Assembly (NCBI GenBank): GCA_943913645.1
Contig: CALTYZ010000003.1
Coordinates: 1-64,000 of the forward strand
Length of the DNA stretch: 64,000 nucleotides
Source: an uncultured Corynebacterium sp.
GTDB lineage: Bacteria; Actinomycetota; Actinomycetes; Mycobacteriales; Mycobacteriaceae
Reading direction: 5' to 3'
Shown: one piece after another, positions 24,174-33,615 of the stretch
Layout of the letters: each line of letters begins with the position of its first letter
How positions within the stretch are numbered: the first letter of the stretch is position 1
Made by a program: the position numbers and the translations under genes
Notes under the pieces: generated by a model
What the model was told of the DNA's origin: nothing
Seen by the model: only the letters and a program-made list of their open reading frames with translations
Databases searched by the model: none

Positions 24174-25298
24174 GTGACGCACCTGCTCGAACTGGCGCCC
24201 GTGGACCCGGCTGACCCGCTCGCCCTCATCCCCCGGCTCGAAGAAGCACTCACCGGCCGCAGCTGCCTCCTGCCGGTCCCCACCAACGACCCGCAGCGCG
24301 CTGACCTGCTGCGCAACACGCAAGGAGTCGGCCAGCCCATCGCAGACGACATCGCCCTGGTGGTCGCCACATCCGGCTCGACTGGCACACCGAAAGGCGC
24401 GATGCTGACCACGACGAACCTCATCTCGAGTGCGGATGCCACCCACCAGTCGTTGGGCGGGCCCGGGCAGTGGTTGCTGGCGATGCCGGCTGCATACATC
24501 GCCGGTATCCAGGTTTTGGTGCGCAGCATGGTGGCGGGTGTTGAGCCCGCGTATATCGACCTGAGCCGCGGGTTTGATGTGGCCGAGTTCGCGGCCCGCG
24601 CCCACGAGCTCGCCGACACAGGCGATCGCTGCTACACCGCGATGACTCCGATGCAGCTCGCGAAAGCCACCTCCAGTTTGCAGGGCATCGATGCGCTGCG
24701 ACGCTTCACCGCCATCCTCATTGGTGGTGCTGCCACCAACCCGCGCCTGCTCGACAGTGCCCGCAAACTGCGCATCAACGCGATCACCACCTACGGCGCG
24801 AGCGAAACGGCTGGTGGCTGTGTGTATAACGGGGTGCCGATTCCCGGCGCGAAGGTAAAGGTTGCATCCGGCCGTATTTACCTTGGGGGGCCGATGGTTG
24901 CACGCGGCTATCGCAACTTGGACTCAGATGATTTTGCTGATGGCTGGTTTCGCACCTCTGACGCCGGCTCGCTTGTCGACGCCACCCTGCAGGTCCAGGG
25001 CCGCATTGACAACACCATCGACTCTGGTGGGTTGAAGCTCCACCCCGAGGTGCTTGAGCAGTTCATGCTGCGCATCGACGGGGTCACCTCGGCCTGCGTG
25101 GTGGGCGTGCCTGACGCGCGCCTTGGCCAACGCATCAGCGCTGCGTATACCGGCTCTGCCACAATTGCTGACCTGTTGGAGGCGTTTGACGAGTTGCCCA
25201 GGTGGCAGGTGCCGAAAGAGCTCAAACCCGTGCCGTCACTTCCCATGCTCGGCCCCGGCAAAGTTGATCGCGAGGCGGTCACACAGCTTTTTGAGTGA
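24174..25298 (+). CDS. menE: o-Succinylbenzoate-CoA ligase MenE
   Basis: This 374-residue acyl-AMP-forming ligase activates o-succinylbenzoate for MenB. It shows the AMP-binding motif VVATSGSTGTPKGAML, the A5 motif ITTYGASETAGGCVYNG, the A7-A8 region WFRTSDAGSL and QGRIDNTIDSGGLKLHP, and the A10 lysine in LGPGKVDREAV. GTG 24174 follows TATTGT with an 8-nt gap. TTG codons at 24162 and 24165 are in frame but upstream of the predicted transcript. Confidence 0.92.
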   Translation: MTHLLELAPVDPADPLALIPRLEEALTGRSCLLPVPTNDPQRADLLRNTQGVGQPIADDIALVVATSGSTGTPKGAMLTTTNLISSADATHQSLGGPGQWLLAMPAAYIAGIQVLVRSMVAGVEPAYIDLSRGFDVAEFAARAHELADTGDRCYTAMTPMQLAKATSSLQGIDALRRFTAILIGGAATNPRLLDSARKLRINAITTYGASETAGGCVYNGVPIPGAKVKVASGRIYLGGPMVARGYRNLDSDDFADGWFRTSDAGSLVDATLQVQGRIDNTIDSGGLKLHPEVLEQFMLRIDGVTSACVVGVPDARLGQRISAAYTGSATIADLLEAFDELPRWQVPKELKPVPSLPMLGPGKVDREAVTQLFE

Positions 25299-25365
25299 TG
25301 GCTACTTTTCAGCCGATGCCGAAACCCACTCCGCCAAGCGATAGCCACTTGCCTATGAACGGGGC

Positions 25366-26388
25366 ATGATGGGTTGCATGACCCAAGCACATCCCGGCCC
25401 CTCCCCCACCACTGCGTCGGCCAGCACCGCGCAGGCCAGCGCCGCACAGGCACAATCGCCCCGCAACGCCGCCACCGTGCGCGACTGGTGGCAGGCAGCA
25501 CGACCCCACACCTGGCCGAACGCGTTTGCCCCCGTGGTTGCTGGTACCGGTGCTGCGGCGTTTTGGCAAAGCGCACACCTTGGACGCGCCCTCCTGGCCT
25601 TGGGCATCGCGTGGGCGCTGATCGTTGGTGTCAATTACGCCAATGACTATTCGGATGGCATTCGCGGCACCGATAAGGATCGCACGGGCCCAACCCGCCT
25701 GACCGCCTCCGGATTAGCCCGCCCAGAAGACGTCAAGCTCGCCGCCTTCGCCGCGTTCGCAGTCGCGGTGGTGCTCGGGATTATTCTTGCGGCGTTGTCC
25801 TCGTGGTGGATTGTGCTCATCGGGGCGCTGTGCATCGCCGCGGCGTGGTTATACACGGGTGGACCTCGCCCGTATGGGTATGAAGGGTTCGGTGAGCTGG
25901 CGGTTTTCATTTTCTTCGGCCTGGTGGCGGTGATGGGCACCGAATTCACCCAAGCCGGTTTCAGTTCAGCTCAGGGGTTGCTCAGCGCGATCGCTATTGG
26001 TTCGATCTCCGCGTCCGTCAACCTGGCCAACAACATCCGCGATATTGACACGGACGCAGCCGCCGGCAAACACACCCTCGCCGTTCGCTTGGGTAGTGAG
26101 CGCTCCCGCACGCTGTTCACAGCGCTCACGCTTATCCCGTTTGCCGCCTCTATTCTGCTGGCGATCACCGCAACCCCCGCACTTATCGCGGTGGCGGCGC
26201 TGCCCTTTGCAATCTCAGCGATCCTCACCGTCCGCCGCGGTGCTACCGGCGCAGCACTTATCCCGGTGCTCGGCATGAACGGTCGCACAATGCTGATTTG
26301 GTCAGTGCTCACCGCGATCGGGCTTACCTGGGCCGGTTTCACGCTTTTCGACGCCGTCCCTTACGTCTCCGACATCTCCTCCTTCTAA
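25366..26388 (+). CDS. menA: 1,4-Dihydroxy-2-naphthoate polyprenyltransferase MenA
   Basis: This 340-residue UbiA-family membrane prenyltransferase attaches the IspB-made tail to DHNA. The first Asp-rich motif is NYANDYSDGIRGTDKDRTGP and the second NLANNIRDIDTDAAAGKHT; eight or so membrane segments surround them. The first 35 residues are an Ala/Ser/Gln-rich cytoplasmic extension. Starts at 25366, 25369 and 25378 are all ATG, so the exact N-terminus is uncertain. Confidence 0.95.
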   Translation: MMGCMTQAHPGPSPTTASASTAQASAAQAQSPRNAATVRDWWQAARPHTWPNAFAPVVAGTGAAAFWQSAHLGRALLALGIAWALIVGVNYANDYSDGIRGTDKDRTGPTRLTASGLARPEDVKLAAFAAFAVAVVLGIILAALSSWWIVLIGALCIAAAWLYTGGPRPYGYEGFGELAVFIFFGLVAVMGTEFTQAGFSSAQGLLSAIAIGSISASVNLANNIRDIDTDAAAGKHTLAVRLGSERSRTLFTALTLIPFAASILLAITATPALIAVAALPFAISAILTVRRGATGAALIPVLGMNGRTMLIWSVLTAIGLTWAGFTLFDAVPYVSDISSF

Positions 26389-26434
26389 CGCAACCCGCCG
26401 GGATAGACCGCGCGCGGGGTTTAGACTCGAAGCC

Positions 26435-27364
26435 GTGTTAGACGTACTGACCGGGTTCGCGATTATCTTTGTGGTGATCAGCGCGGGCTTCGCCTTAGCA
26501 CAGTTCGGCGTGATCGGTGCTGGTGAGGCCCGTTTGATGCTCAACCGTATTGCGTTTTGGGTGGCCACTCCGGCGCTGATTTTCTCGAGCGTGGCCACCT
26601 CTGATACTTCCGCGTTTGTCTCGCCGGTTGTACTCGTCATTGCGATTGCCACCGTGGTGACGATGATTGTCTACTGGGTTGCCAGTGCGGTGCTGTTTCG
26701 CCGGAGTGTGGCTGAAACGATGGCGGGGGCGGCCTCGGCAAGCTACTACAACTCGGTCAATATTGGGCTTCCGATCGCGACCTATGTCATCGGGGACGCA
26801 ACCTACGTTGTGCCCGCACTGGTGCTGCAGATGGCGGTGCTCTCCCCGATCATCATCGCCGGGCTCAACGCGGGCGGCAGCCAAACCCAGCATCAGCGCG
26901 GCTCGGTGGTCAGGGCGATTATCTCCGGCATCACTGCACCAGTGGTGCTCGCAGCGATTCTCGGCTTCGGTGTCTCTGCCGCCGGCTGGCAGGTGCCGGA
27001 GCCGGTGATGGCCCCGTTAGAGATCCTCGGCGGGGCGTCTATCCCCATGATTTTGATGAGCTTCGGCGCCTCGCTCAAAGGCGACCGCGTCTTGCAAACT
27101 GATCGGCTGCCCACCATCACCGCCACCGTACTCAAGCTGGTTGGGATGCCTGCGTTGGCTTGGGCGACAGGCAGCGCACTTGGGTTGAGCGGCGACTTGC
27201 TCTACGCGGCGATCATCCTGGCTGCCCTGCCGACTGCGCAAAACGTCTACAACTACACGGCCACCTACCAGGTCGGTCAAACGGTTGCGCGCGACACCGT
27301 CTTCCTCACCACGTTCCTCTCGCTGCCCGCGATGCTGGTGATCGCGTTTCTCTTCGGCGGCTAG
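26435..27364 (+). CDS. AEC family (auxin efflux carrier type) permease
   Basis: This 309-residue transporter has about ten membrane segments arranged as two five-span halves, the AEC family layout. Typical text includes ASASYYNSVNIGLPIATYV and ALPTAQNVYNYTATYQVG. Bacterial members export malate, malonate or amino acids; the substrate here cannot be told. GTG 26435 follows TAGACT (26422-26427) with a 7-nt gap, a leaderless start. Confidence 0.85.
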   Translation: MLDVLTGFAIIFVVISAGFALAQFGVIGAGEARLMLNRIAFWVATPALIFSSVATSDTSAFVSPVVLVIAIATVVTMIVYWVASAVLFRRSVAETMAGAASASYYNSVNIGLPIATYVIGDATYVVPALVLQMAVLSPIIIAGLNAGGSQTQHQRGSVVRAIISGITAPVVLAAILGFGVSAAGWQVPEPVMAPLEILGGASIPMILMSFGASLKGDRVLQTDRLPTITATVLKLVGMPALAWATGSALGLSGDLLYAAIILAALPTAQNVYNYTATYQVGQTVARDTVFLTTFLSLPAMLVIAFLFGG

Positions 27365-27372
27365 CTCCACAG

Positions 27373-27690
27373 TTAGCGCTGGGCCAACTCGTCTTCGATC
27401 CACTGTTTATGCACCGTGCGCTGTGCCTTCCATTGGGCAAGGGCCTCAGTGGCTGCGACGCGCTGCTTGGTAAAGATGAGCATGGACAGCGGAAACGCCA
27501 CAATCAGCGCCAACAGCGCGGACATGATCAGCGGCACCGGCGCCTCGATGAGCACCGCGACACCTTGAATGACCACTGTCAGCACGATGAACAGCGCCAG
27601 CCGGTAGAGGCCGTAGATCGCGGCCGCTTTATTCGCTCGCTTACGTGCCTGCGGGTCGACCTGCGGGCTGTGCGATATCTGCTCACTCAC
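27373..27690 (-). CDS. DUF4229-like small membrane protein
   Basis: This 105-residue protein has two membrane segments (LYRLALFIVLTVVIQGVAVLI and PLIMSALLALIVAFPLSMLIF) and a charged C-terminal tail, consistent with the actinobacterial DUF4229 family of unknown function. Start GTG 27690 has TAGGGT 8 nt upstream. It is convergent with the AEC permease and divergent from the next gene. Confidence 0.65.
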   Translation of the reverse strand: MSEQISHSPQVDPQARKRANKAAAIYGLYRLALFIVLTVVIQGVAVLIEAPVPLIMSALLALIVAFPLSMLIFTKQRVAATEALAQWKAQRTVHKQWIEDELAQR

Positions 27691-27730
27691 GCCTACTTAC
27701 CCTAACGAGTGAGCAAGTATGTTGGTAGTC

Positions 27731-27991
27731 ATGGGAAGGCTTCTACTCCTCGCTCTGGTCATCCTCGCCATCTATTTGCTCTGGCGCGCGTTCGGCCCCG
27801 GCTCCAACGAGCGCTACGGCAGCATCACCCAAAACCAGCAGCGCCCGGCGATCAAGGGGCCAGATGATGATGAGGAGTTTCTCTGGAATATTGAAAAGAA
27901 CCGGTTCAAAGAACGCCGGGCGCGCGAAGAAGCGGAACGCCGCGCCCGCGAAGAAGAAGAGCGGCGGCGTCGGCGCGAAGAAGGGCTGTAA
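27731..27991 (+). CDS. Small membrane-anchored protein with charged tail
   Basis: This 86-residue protein has one N-terminal membrane anchor (LLLLALVILAIYLLW) and a strongly charged, probably helical tail of Arg and Glu (ERRAREEAERRAREEEERRR). An in-frame ATG lies at 27719, but TATGTT (27718-27723) ends 7 nt before ATG 27731, so the leaderless start at 27731 is better. No named family recognised. Confidence 0.6.
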   Translation: MGRLLLLALVILAIYLLWRAFGPGSNERYGSITQNQQRPAIKGPDDDEEFLWNIEKNRFKERRAREEAERRAREEEERRRRREEGL

Positions 27992-28005
27992 ACCGCTTGA
28001 CGGCG

Positions 28006-28254
28006 TCACCGCTCAGGTTCGAACGTGATCACAAGACCCAGCGCGTGGGCGACGGCGACGACTTTCTCCCACCGCACACCCGCCCCACCGTGCTCAATGG
28101 TGTGCAGCGTGGAGCGTGACACCCCGGCAGCGTCGGCGACTTCTTGCTGCAGCCGCCCGGTAGCGCGCCGCCTGGCAGCGATCTGCTTGCCAAAGGCAAT
28201 GAGGGCAGGATCTGAGCTGGCGGGTTTGCCCTGTTTATGGCGTGGCCCGGCCAT
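28006..28254 (-). CDS. XRE-family transcriptional regulator
   Basis: This 82-residue helix-turn-helix protein reads FGKQIAARRRATGRLQQEVADAAGVSRSTLHTIEHG, the full Cro/C1 fold, with little else. Its start overlaps the galE stop by one base (TAATG), so the two are co-transcribed. Target genes are unknown. Confidence 0.8.
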   Translation of the reverse strand: MAGPRHKQGKPASSDPALIAFGKQIAARRRATGRLQQEVADAAGVSRSTLHTIEHGGAGVRWEKVVAVAHALGLVITFEPER

Positions 28255-29279
28255 TAGGCACCACGTTTGAGGCTGGCGCGCAATGCTGCCTCTTCTTCAA
28301 GCACGGATGGTAGTTTCTCCGCCCACAGCAACGCATCGCGGACACCGTCGGCAACGGAGCGCTGCGGCTGCCAGCCAAGCACCTGCTCAGCCTTCGTGAT
28401 GCGCGCCGCGGAGCCGACCACGTCACCTTCCCGGGAGGGTGCGGTGCGGATTTCTAGCGGTGTGCCGGTGGCCTCCCCGAATGCCTCAGCAAGCTCGAAG
28501 ACTGTGGTGCCTTGGCCAGTGCCAAGGTTGATGGTGTTGTATGCGGGTTGCAGGGGGTCGTCGAAAAGCGTGAGTGCGGCGACATGCGCCCGGGCTAAGT
28601 CCCACACATGCACGTAATCACGCAGCCCAGAACCGTCGCGCGTGGGCCAATCAACCCCAGTGATGGTAAATGGTGTGCCGGTGGTGTGCGCCTCGATCAT
28701 CTTGCCCATCGCATGGGTGGGGTGCGGGTTTTGCAGACCAGTGCGCAGCTGTGGGTCAGCTCCGATCGGGTTGAAGTAGCGCAGCGTCAACGCGGTGAGA
28801 ATACCGGCCTGTGCTGCGTCTTCCAGTACGCGCTCCACCATCAACTTCGATGCGGCATAAGGGCTTTGCGGCTCAAGCGCGCAGTTTTCATCGACCATGT
28901 AGTCCGGGCCGGGCTCATACAGTGCCGCAGTTGAACTCAAAATCACGCGGGTGATGCCGGCGCGTTTCAGGGAGCGCAGCAAGGTGATGGACTTGGCCAC
29001 GTTGTTGTCGTAGTACTCCAGCGGTTGCTCGACCGATTCGGGCACCACGATTCTCGCCGCACAGTGCACCACAGCGCTGATATCTGGGTGGTCCGCGGCG
29101 ATACGGGCAATGAGATCTGGATCAGCGATGTCGCCTTCGTAGTTATCAAAACGCTGGGCAAACAGGCGCAGGCCCGTGGAGTAGTCGTCCAGGATGACAG
29201 GTGTGATGCCATTATCTGCACAACACGAGGCGATCGTGGAACCGATGTAGCCGGCACCGCCGGTGATGAGAACTTTCAT
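28254..29279 (-). CDS. galE: UDP-glucose 4-epimerase
   Basis: This 341-residue short-chain dehydrogenase-type epimerase interconverts UDP-glucose and UDP-galactose, the precursor for arabinogalactan. The NAD motif is GGAGYIGS at residues 7-14 and the catalytic segment is STAALYEP with the partner SPYAASKLMVE. The substrate-side text LRDYVHVWDLARAHV is typical. It is the head of a two-gene unit with the XRE regulator. Confidence 0.9.
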   Translation of the reverse strand: MKVLITGGAGYIGSTIASCCADNGITPVILDDYSTGLRLFAQRFDNYEGDIADPDLIARIAADHPDISAVVHCAARIVVPESVEQPLEYYDNNVAKSITLLRSLKRAGITRVILSSTAALYEPGPDYMVDENCALEPQSPYAASKLMVERVLEDAAQAGILTALTLRYFNPIGADPQLRTGLQNPHPTHAMGKMIEAHTTGTPFTITGVDWPTRDGSGLRDYVHVWDLARAHVAALTLFDDPLQPAYNTINLGTGQGTTVFELAEAFGEATGTPLEIRTAPSREGDVVGSAARITKAEQVLGWQPQRSVADGVRDALLWAEKLPSVLEEEAALRASLKRGA

Positions 29280-29303
29280 GGTGTGGTTTGCCTACTAGTC
29301 CTA

Positions 29304-30398
29304 CTAATTCAAACCCGCATAGGAGTGCAGCGACGCACTGACAAAGTTGACGTACGTCATGTTGAACACGGTCATGCACAGGGCGAAAACGTTAATCCAC
29401 GCCGCGCGCGCATTTTTCCACCCGGCGGTGGCGCGCGCGTGCAGGTATGCGGCGTAGAGCACCCAGGTGATCATGGAGACGGTTTCTTTTGCGTCCCAGT
29501 TCCAGGGCCGCCCCCAGGCCACCTCTGCCCAGATCGCACCGAACACAATGCCCATACCGAACAGCGGCAAGGTGATGATCGCGGTGCGATACGTGATGCG
29601 GTCTAGGGTCTGCGCGCTTGGCAGCGGTTTGGCGATCGCACCGAAAAACCCGTGCTCCTGCCCCTTTGGCTGGCGCATGCGCAGCAGGTACAGCACGGCG
29701 AAAATACCAGAGACGACACCGATTGATGCCCCGATCGACACCGTCGACACATGCACCGGCATCCAATAGGACTGTAGCGCCGGCACCACAGGCGCAGCCT
29801 TGAGGTGGAACACGGTGGAGTTGAGAAACATCGTCACAACCATGGGAAACAGCAGCCATGGCCAGATGGACTGCCAGCTCTTGCGCTGGATCACCACAGC
29901 GGCAACCACCATGATCACTGACGTCATCAGCAGCAGGTACTCATAGAGGTTGCCCAGCGGGAAGCGGCGGGCCGCTAGCCCACGGGTGACAAACGCGGCG
30001 ACGTGCAGCACAATGCCGAACCACACCAAAGCCTGGGTCATGCCCGCCCACTTGCGGGCAGCGGCGACGCGTTTGTCATACTCCGCGTCGATTGCTGCCA
30101 TGCTGAGCGTATCACCAGCACCAGCGGTATCCGCAGGCTCAATTTCAAGGTCGGTGCCGTAGCCAGTGGCGCCCACGCTTGCCCCAACCCCAGCCCCGAC
30201 GGCGACTTTCTGGTCAGCCACGGCTGCAGCGGCGCGTGCCTGCGCCTCCTCCGCCTCCTTGCGCTCGCGGCGCAGATCCACAACGCCGAGCAGACGACTG
30301 TAATAAATGCACGACATCACCAATGCGACGATGTACAACACGAACGCCGTTCGAAAAGTCAAATCCGAAATAGCGGCTATTGAGGGATCCACGAGCAT
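29304..30398 (-). CDS. ccsB: Cytochrome c biogenesis protein CcsB (CcsA/ResC type)
   Basis: This 364-residue heme-handling membrane protein of System II has the Trp-rich motif WGRPWNWDAKET and conserved His positions around FHLKAAPVVPAL and PVHVSTVSIGAS. A 70-residue Ala/Val/Gly-rich linker separates the first membrane segment from the rest. It works with ResB to deliver heme to apocytochrome c outside the membrane. ATG 30398 follows TAGGTT with a 7-nt gap, so it may also have its own promoter. Confidence 0.92.
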   Translation of the reverse strand: MLVDPSIAAISDLTFRTAFVLYIVALVMSCIYYSRLLGVVDLRRERKEAEEAQARAAAAVADQKVAVGAGVGASVGATGYGTDLEIEPADTAGAGDTLSMAAIDAEYDKRVAAARKWAGMTQALVWFGIVLHVAAFVTRGLAARRFPLGNLYEYLLLMTSVIMVVAAVVIQRKSWQSIWPWLLFPMVVTMFLNSTVFHLKAAPVVPALQSYWMPVHVSTVSIGASIGVVSGIFAVLYLLRMRQPKGQEHGFFGAIAKPLPSAQTLDRITYRTAIITLPLFGMGIVFGAIWAEVAWGRPWNWDAKETVSMITWVLYAAYLHARATAGWKNARAAWINVFALCMTVFNMTYVNFVSASLHSYAGLN

Positions 30399-30439
30399 AG
30401 TGCTTAACCTACCTCACCGCCAACATCCGAACCAAGCAG

Positions 30440-32146
30440 TTAGAGATCCGGTTCGTCGAAGTCATCGGCGGTTGAAGAAGGTGACTTCGTCCGGTCTCCA
30501 CCGGCCCCCAGAATAGTATCGGCGATCTCAGTGAACTCGCTACTCCAACCAGCACGGTCCGTGCGAGCAAGACCTGCGATTTCAACTCGCACCACACCAT
30601 CGACCACACCATCGGCCCCAGCACCAGCAGCTGGGGTGACGCGTACCCACACCCGGCGGCGTTTAATCGCCAGGGAGGCCGCAAGCGAGGCCAACATCAC
30701 TGTTGTGGCTACCAATGTCCATCCCTGAAATGGGTCGCGGGAGATCTGATAGTTGGCGTACTCGGCGGCACCGTCAAAACGCACGTTCACCGGTCCCCCC
30801 TCTCCGATATCAACGCTGACTTCCTCTCCCGGTTCGAGGTTGAGCCGCTCTACTTTACGCAGCCGACCGTCAGCAATGAGCTGCTGGTCAAGCACGAAAA
30901 TATTCTGGGGGCGACCGGTGTCAAGGCCCGCGTCACCAACGTAGAGCTCCACTGCCATCGCTGGGTTTTCCATCGCGGCGAAGGAGGACGCAAGGGTGTC
31001 ATTGTTCAGGCCGCTCCACTGAGCAGTTGGCGCGAACACACCCTCGATAGCGAGTTGGTTCGCCCGCCGGTCTTTCAGGTCTGGGTACATGCCCGCCGGA
31101 GGGTCAAAGCGCATCACCCCGGAGGATAAAAACGTCATCAGATCGGTGGGCCGAAACTGGATGAGCTGCGTGCGCGACTCCCCGTTTGGCCAGGTCACCG
31201 TGATCTGTGGGGCAAAACCATGGCCTTGTAGATACACCCGATCGCCACCGATGCGCAGCGGGTTGTTAACAGAGAGGGTGAAGTCTGACCACTCGCTTTT
31301 CGGCGCCGCAAGGTCGTCGGTGTAGCTCACCAGGGAGGTGAAACTCGCGGCTTGGCCGTTGTTGAGGTAATCGGCGTTGAAATTTTGGGATTCAATGCAA
31401 AAAGGGGTGAGCCTGGTGCCGTCAACAAGCGGGCCAGCCCTGAACACGTCGAAGTTGGCGGGCGAGGTGTTGCAAAACTCGCGCGAGCGATCCACTGGCA
31501 CCGCAAACGGTGAACTCGAGTTGGTGACCACGATGACCTGGCCTTCGTAGAACACCATCCGACCAGCAGCGAACGCAACGATCATGCCGACCAACCCAAT
31601 GTGAAACAGCAGGTTCATCAGCTCACGCGTGTAGCCACGCTCTGCAGAAATGGAAAACGCCCCCGCACGGTCCTCGCTCGGCTCGTATGTTGCGGTGTGC
31701 CAGCGCGGAAGCGCCTCATGCACCCGCTTGTCGACGCTGCCCTGATCCCCCTTAACGACCCCATCGGCGTACAGCGGCATGCGTGTCAGGTACTTCGGGG
31801 CCCTCGTTGGCGGGGTGTTATATGCCCGCCAATGGTCGACTGAGCGGGGGATGATGCAGCCAACCAGGGAGATCATCAGCAAGGTGACAATGGCTACGAA
31901 CCAGGTCGACGAGAATACGTCGAAAAACTGCAGCCGGTCATAGATTGGCCCCAGGGTGGGGTTGGCGGCCAGGTAATCATCAACAAGCGAGGCGCTGACT
32001 TGCCGCTGCGGCAGCAGCGCACCAGGGATGGCGGCCAGCGCGAGCAGGAACAGCAAGATCAGCGCGGTGCGCATACTGGTCAACCAGTGCCACGCGCGGC
32101 GCAGCCACGTCACCACGGCGCGGGCGGGGTTTGCTGTGCTGGTCAC
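30440..32146 (-). CDS. resB: Cytochrome c biogenesis protein ResB
   Basis: This 568-residue partner of CcsB in System II heme ligation has four membrane segments (near residues 25-40, 80-100, 170-190 and 480-500) and a large extracytoplasmic domain between the last two. Start GTG 32146 overlaps the ccdA stop by one base (TAGTG); the frame open to 32209 reads into ccdA and is rejected. The C-terminal 50 residues are hydrophilic. Confidence 0.9.
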   Translation of the reverse strand: MTSTANPARAVVTWLRRAWHWLTSMRTALILLFLLALAAIPGALLPQRQVSASLVDDYLAANPTLGPIYDRLQFFDVFSSTWFVAIVTLLMISLVGCIIPRSVDHWRAYNTPPTRAPKYLTRMPLYADGVVKGDQGSVDKRVHEALPRWHTATYEPSEDRAGAFSISAERGYTRELMNLLFHIGLVGMIVAFAAGRMVFYEGQVIVVTNSSSPFAVPVDRSREFCNTSPANFDVFRAGPLVDGTRLTPFCIESQNFNADYLNNGQAASFTSLVSYTDDLAAPKSEWSDFTLSVNNPLRIGGDRVYLQGHGFAPQITVTWPNGESRTQLIQFRPTDLMTFLSSGVMRFDPPAGMYPDLKDRRANQLAIEGVFAPTAQWSGLNNDTLASSFAAMENPAMAVELYVGDAGLDTGRPQNIFVLDQQLIADGRLRKVERLNLEPGEEVSVDIGEGGPVNVRFDGAAEYANYQISRDPFQGWTLVATTVMLASLAASLAIKRRRVWVRVTPAAGAGADGVVDGVVRVEIAGLARTDRAGWSSEFTEIADTILGAGGDRTKSPSSTADDFDEPDL

Positions 32147-32925
32147 TAAATCACCGTGCCTCCGAAGCCGAAGGTGAGCTCGCGAGTCCACGAGATGAAT
32201 GCGTTCCACACGCCCGTGAGCAACAACACCCCGACAACGATCATGGCGATACCGCCAATGATCTGGATCTGGCGCGAATGGCGGCGCAAAAATTCAACGC
32301 TTTTCACTGCCTGCGCCGAGCCCAGCGCAACCAGCATGAACGGCAACCCCAAACCAACACAGTAGGCGATGACCAAGACAATGCCGCGCACTGCGGTGAA
32401 CCCTTCCGTGCCGACTGACACCGAAATGATCGCCGCGAGTGTGGGGCCTAAACATGGTGTCCAGCCCAGCGCAAACACCCCACCGAGCAGCGGCGCGCCC
32501 AGCCAGGTCGCCCAGCGCTTCGGCTGCATCCGCGTGTCGCGCTGCAGGGCGGGGACAGCGCCGAGGAACACGCAGCCCATCAGGATAGTGACCACCCCGC
32601 CGACGCGCATGAGCGTGTCTGCATTCAGCGCGATTGCGCTGACCGCGCCAAACACCGAGACGGTGGCGAGCAAAAACACTGCGGTGAACCCGAGGATGAA
32701 CAACGCCGCAGCACCGGCAACAGCCCACTGTTTTTTGGTCACCCGTGGGCCGGTCTCATCAAAGGTCATCTCCCCGCCGACCACCCCGGTCAGATAGGAA
32801 ATATAGCCCGGCACCAAGGGGATCACACACGGGGAGGCAAAGGAGACGAGCCCCGCAAGCGCTGCGGCCAACAGGCCCAACACCAGCGGCCCCTCAGTTG
32901 CCAAACCGGAAAATACTTCAGGCAT
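32146..32925 (-). CDS. ccdA: Cytochrome c biogenesis thiol transporter CcdA
   Basis: This 259-residue, six-span CcdA/DsbD-type protein carries electrons from cytoplasmic thioredoxin to the outside. The two redox cysteines lie in SFASPCVIPLVPGYISY and GWTPCLGPTLAAI. It reads directly on from resA (TAAATG, no gap), so it is in the same operon. Confidence 0.93.
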   Translation of the reverse strand: MPEVFSGLATEGPLVLGLLAAALAGLVSFASPCVIPLVPGYISYLTGVVGGEMTFDETGPRVTKKQWAVAGAAALFILGFTAVFLLATVSVFGAVSAIALNADTLMRVGGVVTILMGCVFLGAVPALQRDTRMQPKRWATWLGAPLLGGVFALGWTPCLGPTLAAIISVSVGTEGFTAVRGIVLVIAYCVGLGLPFMLVALGSAQAVKSVEFLRRHSRQIQIIGGIAMIVVGVLLLTGVWNAFISWTRELTFGFGGTVI

Positions 32926-33582
32926 TTACGCTGCCCCGCCTTTGTTGGTTTCCTGCCCCAGCTCAGCTTCAAGTTCAGCCGTGACCTGCAAAATGTCGTC
33001 TGCGGTCACCTCGCGTAAAAACACCGCCGCCGGGCGGTGCTGCGCGTCAAGCACCACCGTGGTGGGGATCACCGAGCTGGGAACACCACCCAAGCTGGCG
33101 GCCGTTTTAAACGGTGGGTCATAGATCGACGGGTAGGTCACACCGTTGTCTTGCACGAAGTCCCGCGCAATTTGCTGGTTGTAATCGCGCACATTGATAC
33201 CAAGCACAGTGCCGATCGGTGTACTCCCGGTCTGCAGTGCCTCATGGACCTCCTGGAGATCGTCTACTTCTGCCCGGCACGGCGCGCACCACTGCCCCCA
33301 GGCGTTGAGCACCACAATTTGGCCATCGAAGTCACTCAGGGCGATTTCCTCGCCCGGGTCCATCAGCGACTCACCGGCAAAACCAGCAAGTGGGCGGCGC
33401 TGCGCCTCATCATAAAAAATCTCCACCTGGCCGCCCGGGGAGTGAAACGCAAAGGTACCGCCGTCATCACCGCGCATGCCCGAACTCGAGCAGGCCGATA
33501 ATCCGCCAGCCGCCGTCAAGAGTGCGCCGAACAGCACGGCGGCGCAAACACGGTCTCGTCCAATGGCGCGGTGGTGGTGCAT
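32926..33582 (-). CDS. resA: ResA/TlpA-like thioredoxin lipoprotein
   Basis: This 218-residue extracytoplasmic thiol-disulfide protein has a lipoprotein signal ending GGLSAC and a TlpA-fold domain with WCAPC (LNAWGQWCAPCRAE) and the cis-Pro region SSVIPTTVVLD. It takes electrons from CcdA and reduces the heme-binding cysteines of apocytochrome c. It is the first gene of resA-ccdA-resB-ccsB; GAGAGG precedes ATG 33582. Confidence 0.9.
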   Translation of the reverse strand: MHHHRAIGRDRVCAAVLFGALLTAAGGLSACSSSGMRGDDGGTFAFHSPGGQVEIFYDEAQRRPLAGFAGESLMDPGEEIALSDFDGQIVVLNAWGQWCAPCRAEVDDLQEVHEALQTGSTPIGTVLGINVRDYNQQIARDFVQDNGVTYPSIYDPPFKTAASLGGVPSSVIPTTVVLDAQHRPAAVFLREVTADDILQVTAELEAELGQETNKGGAA

Positions 33583-33615
33583 CTGTCCGGCGACCTCTCA
33601 AATGGTGATAACGAA